A stretch of DNA of 33,128 nucleotides from Myxococcaceae bacterium. Lineage in GTDB: Bacteria; Myxococcota; Myxococcia; Myxococcales; Myxococcaceae. The DNA lies in the NCBI GenBank assembly GCA_019686135.1, contig JADGHL010000049.1, positions 1 through 33,128 on the forward strand. Direction: 5' to 3'. Shown here piece after piece: positions 16,373-24,047 of this stretch (positions are counted from its first letter, which is position 1; each line of letters opens with the position of its first letter). A model generated the notes under the pieces. The model ran no database searches. It saw nothing but the letters and a program-made list of their open reading frames with translations, and had not been told where the DNA came from. A program made the position numbers and the translations under genes.

Positions 16373-17539
16373 CTACGCGACCTCGAACAGCGCGGCCGCG
16401 CCCATCCCGCCGCCGATGCACATGGTGACCACGCCGCGCTTGCCGCCGCGGCGCTTGAGCTCGCGCAGGATGGTGGCGGTCATCCGCGTCCCGGAGACGC
16501 CGAGCGGGTGGCCCAGGGCGATCGCCCCGCCGTTGGGGTTCACCTTCGCCGGATCCAGCCCCAGCTCGCGGATGCAGTAGACCGACTGCGCGGCGAACGC
16601 CTCGTTGAGCTCGAAGACGTCGATGTCGTCGATCTTCAGGTTGTTGTTCTGGAGCAGCTTGCGCACCGCAGGCACCGGGCCGATGCCCATGATGTCCGGC
16701 GGCACGCCCGCGACGACGAAGTCGACGTAGTAGCCGAGCGGCGTGACCCCGAGGGCCTTCGCCTTCGCCTCGGACATCAGCACCGCCGCCGCCGCGCCGT
16801 CGGTGAGCGGGGACGCGTTGCCCGCGGTCACCGTGCCCTTCGGGTTGAAGGCCGGCTTGAGCTTCTGCAGACCCTCCAGCGTGGTGTCGGGGCGCAGGAT
16901 GGTGTCCTCCGCGAGCGTGACGGTGCGCGGCGTTCCGGTCTCGTCGTAGACCGTGGTGGTGACCGGGAGGATCTCGTCTTTGAACTTGCCGGTCTCGCGC
17001 GCGGTTGCGGCGCGGCGCTGGCTCTCGTACGCGAACCGGTCCTGGTCCTCGCGCGACACCTTGAAGCGCGCCGCCACGTTCTCCGCAGTGGCGCCCATCG
17101 AGGTGTAGACCTCCGGGTGCTTCTCCATCAGCTCCGGGTTGGCGGAGATCTTGTTCCCGCCCATCGGGATCATCGTCATCGACTCGGTGCCGCCGGCCAC
17201 CCCGACCTCGTACTGCCCGGCGAGGATCGCCTGCGCCACCATGGCGATCGACTGCACGCCCGAGGAGCAGAACCGGTTGATGGTCATCGCCGGCACCTCG
17301 ACCGGCAGGCCGGCGAGGATCGACGCGGGCCGGGCCACGTTCATGCCCTGTTCGGCCTCCGGCATCGCGCAGCCGAGGATGACGTCCTCCACGTCGGAGG
17401 GCTGGAGTCCCGGCACCCGCTCGATGGCGGCCTTGATCACCCACGCGGCCATCGTGTCCGGACGCGTGTCCTTCAACTCACCCTTGTTCGCGCGCGTGAA
17501 CGGCGTGCGAATGGCGCTGGCAATGACGACTCGGCTCAT
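16373..17539 (-). CDS. fadA: Acetyl-CoA C-acyltransferase (3-ketoacyl-CoA thiolase)
   Basis: Thiolase cleaves 3-ketoacyl-CoA with CoA to acetyl-CoA and a shortened acyl-CoA, the last step of beta-oxidation. The 388-residue protein has the acyl-accepting Cys91 (NRFCSSGVQ), the NEAFAAQ motif, His344 ([11 protein letters not shown]) and the second active-site Cys374 ([11 protein letters not shown]). The start ATG at 17539 is backed by AGGAG nine bases upstream and by the [14 protein letters not shown]-terminus; the frame extends further upstream without homology. It begins 34 bp after the FadN-type gene, giving the fadN-fadA order known from Bacillus, but the acyl-CoA dehydrogenase gene fadE is not adjacent. 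A biosynthetic acetoacetyl-CoA thiolase is less likely given this neighbour. Confidence 0.9.
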   Translation of the reverse strand: MSRVVIASAIRTPFTRANKGELKDTRPDTMAAWVIKAAIERVPGLQPSDVEDVILGCAMPEAEQGMNVARPASILAGLPVEVPAMTINRFCSSGVQSIAMVAQAILAGQYEVGVAGGTESMTMIPMGGNKISANPELMEKHPEVYTSMGATAENVAARFKVSREDQDRFAYESQRRAATARETGKFKDEILPVTTTVYDETGTPRTVTLAEDTILRPDTTLEGLQKLKPAFNPKGTVTAGNASPLTDGAAAAVLMSEAKAKALGVTPLGYYVDFVVAGVPPDIMGIGPVPAVRKLLQNNNLKIDDIDVFELNEAFAAQSVYCIRELGLDPAKVNPNGGAIALGHPLGVSGTRMTATILRELKRRGGKRGVVTMCIGGGMGAAALFEVA

Positions 17540-17573
17540 GACGGGTCTCCTGACGGGTGGGGGTGTCGCGCGC

Positions 17574-19967
17574 TCAGTTGCGGAGCGGTTTACCCTTCTC
17601 AAGCATGTGCATCATCCGATCGCGGGTCTTCTGCTCGCCCAGAAGCGAGAGGAACGCCTCGCGCTCGAGTTCGAGGAGCCGCTCCTCGCTGACCAGGTTG
17701 GCGGGCGTGGTGTCGCCGCCGGTGAGCACGGTCGCCAGCTTGCGGGCGATGGTCCGGTCGTGCTCGGTGATCTGGTTGTTGAGCTGCATGTCGTACAGCA
17801 GCATGTCGATGGTCGCGTAGCCGCTGCGGCCGGGCAGGCGGAAGAAGGTCTTCCGCGGCGGCCGGAACCCGGCGTTGGCCATCCCGAGCGCGCGCTGCTT
17901 GGCGTCGTTGAGCAGAAAGTCGCGGTTGAGGGAGATTGCGTTCTCGGGCCCCAGCAGCCCCAGCTCGCGCGCTTCCTCCGCGGAGGTGGCCACCTTCGCC
18001 ATGCCGATCGTCAAAAACACCTTCTTGAGGAAGGGCAGGGCGTCGAAGTCCTTGTCCGCGGCGAACGGGCCGAAGATGTTGCGCATCAGCATCAGGTTGC
18101 CGCCGCCGCCGGGGATGAGGCCCACGCCGACCTCGACCAGCCCCATGTACGTCTCTGCGGCCGCCTGCACCGCGTTGCCCGCCATGGTCACCTCGGCGCC
18201 GCCGCCCAGCGTCATCCCGAACGGCGCGGTCACCACCGGCACCGGGCTGTAGCGGAGCCGCTGGTTCGCGTTCTGGAACGCCTCCACCATCTTCGCGACG
18301 GACGCGATGTCGTCGGAGTTCACCGCCCAGAGGATGGCCATCAGGTTGGCGCCCACCGAGAAGTTCGCGCCGTCGTTGCCCACCACCATCCCGCGGAAGT
18401 TCTTCTCGGTCTCATCGAGGCCACGGTTCATCACGTCGATGATGCCGTCGTCGATGGAGTTCATCTTCGAGTGGAACTCGAGCAGCGTGATGCCATCGCC
18501 CATGTCCCAGAGCGTGGCGGAGTCATTGCCGAGGATCTTCTTGTTGCCCCGCTTGAGGTACTCCACGCGCAGCGTGCGCGGGTTCTCGGGGACGGGCAGC
18601 GCCTTCTTCTGCTGGATGTCCCAGTACGTGTCGCGGGTGCCTTCGGTGGCGTAGAAGCTCTGGCGGCCGGCCTTCAGCATCTCCAGCACCCACGCGGCGG
18701 GCTGGATGCCGAGCTCCTTCATCCGGTCCACGCCCTTCTGCACCCCATAGGCGTCCCACACCTCGAAGGGCCCGAGGTCCCAGCCGAAGCCCCAGCGCAT
18801 GGCGCGGTCGACGTTGACGATGTCGTCGGCGATCTCCGGGATGCGGCGCGATGCGTAGGCCAGAGCGTCCAGCGTCACCTTCTCCGCGAACTGCGCCGCC
18901 TTGTCGCCGCCCTTCATCACTGTGGCGACGCGCTCTCTGACGTTCTCCACGTCCTTCGCCGCGCCCAGCGACTCGTAGCGGACCTTCTGCTGCGGCTTGT
19001 ACTCGAGCGTCTTCAGATCGAGCGCGAGGATCTGCTTCTCGCCGTCGGCGCCCTTCTCCTTCTTGTAGAAGCCCTGGCCGCTCTTGTCGCCCAGCCAGCC
19101 GTTCTTCACCATCTGCTGGAGGAACGCGGGGATCTGGAAGATCTCCCGCTCCTCATCCCGGGTGAGCGTGTCGTAGCAGTTCTGCGCGACGTGGATGAAC
19201 GTGTCGAGCCCGACCAGATCCGCGGTGCGGAACACCGCCGACTTCGGGCGCCCCATCGCCGGGCCGAAGATCTTGTCGACCTCCTCGATCGACAGCCCGG
19301 CCTTCTGCATCTCGGCGATGGTCCGCATCATCCCGTACACGCCGATGCGGTTGGCGATGAAGTTGGTCGTGTCCTTGCCGTAGACGATGCCTTTGCCCAG
19401 CACCTCCTCGCCGAACTGGTGGATGGTCTGGACGATCTCCTTCGACGTCTCCGGGCCCGGCACGAGCTCGAGGAGCTTCATGTAGCGGACCGGGTTGAAG
19501 AAGTGCGTGACGAGGAAGTGCTTGCGGAACTCGGCGCCGCGGCCCTCCAGCATCCCCTTGATCGACAGGCCCGAGGTGTTCGACGAGACGATCGTCCCCG
19601 GGCGGATCGCCTTCTCCACCTTCGCGAAGGTGGCCTGCTTGATCGCCAGGTCCTCCTTGACCACTTCGATCACCCAGTCGCACTCAACGAGGCGGCCCAT
19701 GTCGTCGTCGAAGTTGCCCACCTCGATCAGATCCAGCACCGCGCTGGAGAAGATCGGCGACGGCTTCTGCTTGCGGAGGTTGGCCACCGCGTTCGTGGCG
19801 AACCGGTTCCGGAACGCCTTCGAGTCCGTCCTCTCGCCCTCCTTCGGGTTGGGCGGGACGATGTCCAGCAGCAGGGAGGGGATGCCGGCGTTGGCGAGGT
19901 GCGCGGCGATCCCGCTGCCCATCACGCCCGCGCCCAGAACGGCGACCTTGCGAATGCGGAGGCTCAT
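17574..19967 (-). CDS. fadN: FadN-type 3-hydroxyacyl-CoA dehydrogenase / enoyl-CoA hydratase
   Basis: This bifunctional beta-oxidation enzyme hydrates trans-2-enoyl-CoA and oxidises the L-3-hydroxyacyl-CoA with NAD. The 797-residue protein has the dehydrogenase first: a Rossmann motif AVLGAGVMGSGIAAHLANAG near 9-28, the SNTSGLSI and HFFNPVRYMKLLELVPG blocks, and the C-terminal dehydrogenase domain to about 300. The crotonase domain follows at about 430-680 with GANFSVGANL (oxyanion hole) and GLVEVGVGLIPGGGG (catalytic Glu region). Dehydrogenase-before-hydratase order and length match FadN of Bacillus rather than E. coli FadB, where the hydratase is first. AGGAG precedes ATG 19967. It heads a five-gene minus-strand series (fadN, fadA, ctaA, hydrolase, Grx-like). 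Confidence 0.92.
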   Translation of the reverse strand: MSLRIRKVAVLGAGVMGSGIAAHLANAGIPSLLLDIVPPNPKEGERTDSKAFRNRFATNAVANLRKQKPSPIFSSAVLDLIEVGNFDDDMGRLVECDWVIEVVKEDLAIKQATFAKVEKAIRPGTIVSSNTSGLSIKGMLEGRGAEFRKHFLVTHFFNPVRYMKLLELVPGPETSKEIVQTIHQFGEEVLGKGIVYGKDTTNFIANRIGVYGMMRTIAEMQKAGLSIEEVDKIFGPAMGRPKSAVFRTADLVGLDTFIHVAQNCYDTLTRDEEREIFQIPAFLQQMVKNGWLGDKSGQGFYKKEKGADGEKQILALDLKTLEYKPQQKVRYESLGAAKDVENVRERVATVMKGGDKAAQFAEKVTLDALAYASRRIPEIADDIVNVDRAMRWGFGWDLGPFEVWDAYGVQKGVDRMKELGIQPAAWVLEMLKAGRQSFYATEGTRDTYWDIQQKKALPVPENPRTLRVEYLKRGNKKILGNDSATLWDMGDGITLLEFHSKMNSIDDGIIDVMNRGLDETEKNFRGMVVGNDGANFSVGANLMAILWAVNSDDIASVAKMVEAFQNANQRLRYSPVPVVTAPFGMTLGGGAEVTMAGNAVQAAAETYMGLVEVGVGLIPGGGGNLMLMRNIFGPFAADKDFDALPFLKKVFLTIGMAKVATSAEEARELGLLGPENAISLNRDFLLNDAKQRALGMANAGFRPPRKTFFRLPGRSGYATIDMLLYDMQLNNQITEHDRTIARKLATVLTGGDTTPANLVSEERLLELEREAFLSLLGEQKTRDRMMHMLEKGKPLRN

Positions 19968-20062
19968 GAACGGCTCCTGTCTCGGTGCGTCAAAGCAGCA
20001 GGCCTCTTCGCCCCGACTGACCCGAATGTCAATCGCCGATGACCGGCCGGGCAGGCGGGACG

Positions 20063-21343
20063 ATGAGCAGCGGTGATGGGCTGGACACAGCGTGTTCGAT
20101 GGGGCACTCGGGGGTGACCGTGAGCGCCTCCCTTGCCCTTCCAGTCTCTGCGCGGTGGGCGTCTGCCGGCCAGGCGACCCGCGCTCATCGCGCGCTCTGC
20201 CTGCGCTGCCGGCGGCCGGCGCGTGTCTGCTACTGCGCGCACATCCCCTCGCTCCAGACGCGCACCCATCTGGTGTTTCTGCAGCACGTGCGCGAGCGGC
20301 GGATGCCGATTGGCACCGCGCGCATGGCGCACCTGGCGCTGCCCAACTCCGAGTTCCACGTCGGGATCGACTTTGCGGGCAACGAGCGCGTCTCGGCGCT
20401 AGTCTCCGAGCCCGGCACCTTCTTGCTCTTTCCCGGGCCGAACGCGCGCGATCTGCGCGATCTCCGCGAGGGCGAGCTCAAGTCGCTCATCGTCGTCGAC
20501 GGGACCTGGCCGTTGGCGAAAAAGCTCATCAGGGTGAACCCCGCGCTCAGCCGGCTGCCGCAGTTGTCCTTCCGGCCCTCGCGGCCGGGCAACTACCGAA
20601 TCCGCAAGGAGCCGGCGGAGCACTGCGTCGCCACGATCGAAGCGGTGGCCGAGGTGCTGGGCGTGCTGGAGGGCGACCCGGAGCGCTTCCAGCGGATGCT
20701 CCGCGCCTTCGATGCGATGGTGAACACGCAGCTGCGTCTGCGCGCAGAGCGGACCGGGCCCAGCCGGTACGCCACCGTGCGGCCGAAGCCGAAGAAGCCA
20801 CCGGAGCGCGTCCGTGTGGCCGAGTCGCTGCGCGCGCTGGGCGAATCGCTGGTGCTGGTCTACGCCGAGTCCAACCCGGTGAAGGTGAGCGAAACCGAGC
20901 GGCGGCAGGAGCTGCTCCACCTGGTCGCCTCGCGCCCATCCACCGGGGAGCGCTTCGAGGCGCTGATGCGTCCCGGCGCCGAGCTGGCTCCGTCGGCGCC
21001 GCACCACCTCGAGCTCGACGCACAGGAGATCCTCGCCGGAGAGCCGCGCGATGTTGCGCTGGCGCGCTGGCGTGCGTTTCTGCGCACCGGCGACGTGTTC
21101 GCGGGCTGGGGCTACTACGCGTGGGCGTTGATCAAACCCGAGCTGGAGGAGGGCGCGACGTTCATCGACCTGCGTGAGCGGCTCATCCGCGTGGTCCGGA
21201 AGAAGCTCGGCGGCCTGGACGAAGCGGCGGGTGTGACCGCTACCGACTGCTTCGCGGGCGCGCGGGGCAGGGCAGGGCGGAGGCTGATCGCGCTCGAGCG
21301 CGTGCTGGAGAGGCTGCTTGCGCCGGCGGCGGATCCGGAGTGA
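20063..21343 (+). CDS. DTW-domain tRNA-uridine aminocarboxypropyltransferase-like protein with extra C-terminal domain
   Basis: DTW-domain proteins (TapT type) transfer the 3-amino-3-carboxypropyl group of S-adenosylmethionine to a tRNA uridine. With start ATG 20063 the product is 426 residues. The N-terminal zinc-type cysteines are 46, 49, 56 and 58 (CLRCRRPARVCYC), then VFLQHVRERRMPIGTAR, the DTW motif as VVDGTWPLAKKL (145-156) and RIRKEP (179-184). This domain ends near 225. Residues about 253-420 are an added domain: ESLVLVYAESNP and ERFEALMRPGAELAPSAPHHLEL resemble the first strands of DEDD exonucleases, but the first catalytic Asp position is Tyr267 and only Glu269 is kept. The start could also be ATG 20039, ATG 20099 or GTG 20120. 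The domain reading of the C-terminus is inference. Confidence 0.78.
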   Translation: MSSGDGLDTACSMGHSGVTVSASLALPVSARWASAGQATRAHRALCLRCRRPARVCYCAHIPSLQTRTHLVFLQHVRERRMPIGTARMAHLALPNSEFHVGIDFAGNERVSALVSEPGTFLLFPGPNARDLRDLREGELKSLIVVDGTWPLAKKLIRVNPALSRLPQLSFRPSRPGNYRIRKEPAEHCVATIEAVAEVLGVLEGDPERFQRMLRAFDAMVNTQLRLRAERTGPSRYATVRPKPKKPPERVRVAESLRALGESLVLVYAESNPVKVSETERRQELLHLVASRPSTGERFEALMRPGAELAPSAPHHLELDAQEILAGEPRDVALARWRAFLRTGDVFAGWGYYAWALIKPELEEGATFIDLRERLIRVVRKKLGGLDEAAGVTATDCFAGARGRAGRRLIALERVLERLLAPAADPE

Positions 21344-21420
21344 ATAGGCGCCCGCCTGCGCCGTCGTAGGCGCGCCGACAATGGTGTCGGCCCTGCCGGC
21401 GCTCTCTGGGAGGGGCCAAC

Positions 21421-21783
21421 ATGAAGAACAGGATGATGCGTGGACTGGTGGCGGCGTTGTGTGCGGGTGCGGCACTGGCGATCAGCGGCTGTGGCCAGAG
21501 CCTGTGCGATCGCGTGGAATCGGTGAACCAGTCGCTCGAATCGAAGATCGGCGACTGCGAGAACGTGCAGCTGGACAGCGTGGGTCGCGACGTGTGCGAA
21601 GCCAACATCGGAAAGTGCAGCGCGGACGACCAGGCGAAAATCAATGACCAGCTCGACTGCATGGAGCAGGTCTCGGCCTGTCAGAAGGGCAACGAGCTCG
21701 CGTGGCTGAGCGCGATGGCCGAGTGCGCGAAGAAGGCCGAAGGCGTCAGCGCGGACTGCTCGAAGGCGTTCAAGTCCGAGTAG
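21421..21783 (+). CDS. Small cysteine-rich lipoprotein, unknown function
   Basis: The 120-residue protein has a basic N-terminus, a hydrophobic stretch and the lipobox ISGC (Cys24). It should be lipid-anchored on the periplasmic side of a membrane. Eight further Cys lie in the mature part, spaced fairly regularly (SLC, GDC, DVC, GKC, LDC, SAC, AEC, ADC), which suggests four disulphides and a compact helical fold. A GGGAGGGG ribosome-binding site precedes ATG 21421 by about 7 bases, so the start is secure. It lies 77 bp after the DTW-domain gene. I recognise no family. Similar small Cys-rich lipoproteins are common in myxobacteria, but this is general knowledge rather than a match. Confidence 0.75.
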   Translation: MKNRMMRGLVAALCAGAALAISGCGQSLCDRVESVNQSLESKIGDCENVQLDSVGRDVCEANIGKCSADDQAKINDQLDCMEQVSACQKGNELAWLSAMAECAKKAEGVSADCSKAFKSE

Positions 21784-21829
21784 CCGCTGTCGTTGTTGGA
21801 GCCCGCCTCTATGCCGGGGCGGGCTCGCC

Positions 21830-22067
21830 GCGGTCGATCTGGATGAAGAATGTGCCGAGCTTCGCCCGTGGGCGTGAGACCCACGACCTCGCGCGATGAG
21901 TGGAGCACGAGCCAGACGATGCGGACGCCGTGATCGAAGTACCAGGCAGCCTTCGAACGCAGTGTCGCCTCCGGTTCGTACTCTCCTTCGACCTCCACCG
22001 CGAGGATGGGCGGCTTCGAGACGAACACGCCGCGGTTCTTCGGCCAGTCTGATGCGCGCCACATCGC
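21830..22067 (-). pseudogene. Fragment of a Uma2-family (DUF820) PD-(D/E)XK nuclease-like gene
   Basis: The segment reads MWRASDWPKNRGVFVSKPPI, then LAVEVEGEYEPEATLRSK, then AAWYFDHGVRIVWLVL. This follows the Uma2 core 'PDLVVEV....K...Y...GV..VWvvd' with the Glu and Lys of a PD-(D/E)XK site. The first acidic residue is Ile in the place of Asp. The family's N-terminal 80-100 residues are missing, and after GEARH the frame runs into unrelated sequence and over the end of the lipoprotein gene on the other strand. The open frame itself spans 21681-22184 from a TTG, but only this part has recognisable similarity. I read it as a decayed remnant. A short functional protein cannot be fully ruled out. 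Confidence 0.5.
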
Positions 22068-22190
22068 CGTCGCCTCCTGCGCGCGGGCGATCACGCGCTG
22101 CATTCTGCAGGCGGCTTCGCGAACGGGATCGCTTCGAGGTGGCGGCATGGACCGGAGCCGACCTTGTCGCGCAGCGTCGGTCAATGGGAC

Positions 22191-23819
22191 TCAGCGCCAG
22201 TCAATCTCCGGCACCTCGGCTGGCTCCGCGTACGGGCCGCCGGGCGCGACGAACTGGCTCCACTGTTCGGGCCAGGTGGGCGAGCCGGAGGTCTTCGCGT
22301 CCAGGTACGTCGAAGCGAAGATGGACGTGCCCGCCGCGCCCACGGTCCGCGCGTAGTCGATCCGCGCGCGGATGCGATCGAACTTCGGTGCGTTGCCGTC
22401 GATCGCATGCATCCCGGCGATGATCGGCCGCCCGTTCGATCCGGCGAGGAAGCCGTCCAGAAGCGTCGCCCAGTCGGTGCAGCCGGTCCCGATGTCCCAG
22501 TAGATCATCGGCACCAGCGCGTCGATCTGCCCCTCCTTCATCCAGGCGATCGAGTCCTGGTAGTAGCCGCTGTAGCCCTCGGAGGTGTTGCAGCCGGGGA
22601 GCTTCTTGTAGATGCCCCACACCGACGCGGAGAGGATCGCGTTGGGCCGATTCTCCTTGAGCAGCTGGTAGATGCCGGCCACCGTCTTCGACACGTTGTC
22701 CCGCTGCCAGTCCGGGCGGGAGGGCTTGTTCTCCGCAGGGAGCGCGGCGTACTCGGCATTGCTGACCGCGTCATACGAGTAGCTGCTGCCCGGGTAGCGG
22801 ATCCGGTCGAGGTGCAGCCCGTCGATGTCGTAGTGGGTGATGAGCTCCTCCGCCGCCTCGAGGATGTGCTGGCGCACGGCGGGGTTCCCCGGCGACAGCC
22901 AGTAGTACTCGGTGTCCACGCTCTTGCCGTTCGAGGTCACCGCCATCCAGTCCGGATGATCGTGGAGCACGTGGTTGGGCATCCCGACAGGCGATGCGGG
23001 CGGCAGCGTGCACGAGTCGCTGTGGCCCTGTTCGGGCTGGCAGGTGCAGGTCGTCGACGAGCAGCCCGCCGGCGTCGGCCAGCCCGCGAACACGTTCCAG
23101 TACGCGTGGAGCTGGATCCCGCGCGCGTGCGCGGCGTCGATCGCCACCTGCAGCGGATCCCAGCCCGGATCCCTTCCGAGCGTCCCGGTCAACCGCTGCG
23201 CCCACGGCACCAGGTTGGACTTGTAGTAGGCGTCGCCGTTGCCGCGGATCTGGAAGAACACCACGTTGAACCCCGCGTCCGCGGCGCGGTTGATGATTGC
23301 CTGAACGCTGGCCTTGTTGGTGAAGGCGAAGCGGGTCACCCAGACCGCGCGGAACTCGCGCGGCGTGGTGTCCGGTTCGGTGACCATGACCGGGATGGTG
23401 TTCGAGATCACGCTGCCCGTCTTCGCCTTCAAGGTGGCCGTCCCCGCTTTCAGCGTCTCCACGCGCGCGAGCGTGTCGTCGACCTCGACCTGGATCACAT
23501 CCGGGGGCTCGGCGATCCAGTGGACGGTGCCCGTCACATCGGAGGTCGTCCCGTCGCTGAACGTCGCCATCGCCGTGACGCCCGAGACGTTTCCCACCGC
23601 AAGATCGAGGGAGGCGGGCGTGACCGTGAGCGCGGTGATCCTCCGGATGGTGACGCCGGAGTCGGTGCTGCCTCCATCCGGCATCTCCTCCGGGTCGCCG
23701 GCGTCCGGCGGCCGCGCCACCGTGCCCGCGTCCTCGTGAGCCTGTGGCGGCGGCGAGAAGCAGGCGGCGGTCGCCATGAAGACGGCGGCGAAGACGAAAG
23801 CGAACGCGCGAGGCTGCAT
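22191..23819 (-). CDS. Lipoprotein with Ig-like (BIG2) domain and GHL10-type glycoside hydrolase domain
   Basis: The 542-residue protein is a lipoprotein with lipobox TAAC (Cys20), followed by a Pro/Asp/Gly-rich linker (about 21-60). Residues about 65-150 resemble a bacterial Ig-like group 2 domain (LTVTPASLDLAVG, TAMATFSDGTTSDVTGTVHW). From REFRAVWVTRFAFTNK (about 155) on it is a glycoside-hydrolase-like GHL10 (YngK/DUF187) barrel: FNVVFFQIRGNGDAYYKS, GIQLHAYWNVF, YDIDGLHLDRIRYPG and MIYWDIG, with candidate acids in DGLHLDRIRYP. A cysteine loop (SSTTCTCQPEQGHSDSC) interrupts the barrel. The family is linked to extracellular polysaccharide breakdown but few members have known substrates. AGGAG precedes ATG 23819. 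It is divergent from the GH15-like gene. Confidence 0.83.
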   Translation of the reverse strand: MQPRAFAFVFAAVFMATAACFSPPPQAHEDAGTVARPPDAGDPEEMPDGGSTDSGVTIRRITALTVTPASLDLAVGNVSGVTAMATFSDGTTSDVTGTVHWIAEPPDVIQVEVDDTLARVETLKAGTATLKAKTGSVISNTIPVMVTEPDTTPREFRAVWVTRFAFTNKASVQAIINRAADAGFNVVFFQIRGNGDAYYKSNLVPWAQRLTGTLGRDPGWDPLQVAIDAAHARGIQLHAYWNVFAGWPTPAGCSSTTCTCQPEQGHSDSCTLPPASPVGMPNHVLHDHPDWMAVTSNGKSVDTEYYWLSPGNPAVRQHILEAAEELITHYDIDGLHLDRIRYPGSSYSYDAVSNAEYAALPAENKPSRPDWQRDNVSKTVAGIYQLLKENRPNAILSASVWGIYKKLPGCNTSEGYSGYYQDSIAWMKEGQIDALVPMIYWDIGTGCTDWATLLDGFLAGSNGRPIIAGMHAIDGNAPKFDRIRARIDYARTVGAAGTSIFASTYLDAKTSGSPTWPEQWSQFVAPGGPYAEPAEVPEIDWR

Positions 23820-23980
23820 GGTGGCTCCTGCCCGGGCGGTGTCCGGAGGCAGCGATATCAATGGAGCCCCGAACGCCGGCAATCCGGCGTGTGCCGGTTG
23901 TCACTCCGCTGTGACGGAGGCCCCGAGAGCGTTGAAACCCGCCGGCACGCGAAGCGGGACCGTCGATCGCGAACACCCCG

Positions 23981-23996
23981 GGACCGCGCGCGGTCC
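23981..23996. promoter_or_regulatory. Perfect 16-bp palindrome in divergent intergenic region
   Basis: GGACCGCGCGCGGTCC is identical to its reverse complement. It sits 51 bp before the ATG of the GH15-like gene and 161 bp from the start of the divergent GHL10 gene, so it could be an operator for one or both. No known regulator's consensus is recognised, and in GC-rich DNA such palindromes also arise by chance. Confidence 0.4.
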
Positions 23997-24047
23997 ACGC
24001 GACCTCCCGGAGGCAGCGCCTCGCGCCTCCTGTAAGGTTCACCGCGC

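Noticed and set aside
14375-17692. Plus-strand open frame of 1105 codons covering the glutaredoxin-like, hydrolase, ctaA and fadA genes
   Set aside because: It crosses four well-supported genes on the other strand and has a repetitive Arg/His/Gln/Asp composition typical of antisense frames.
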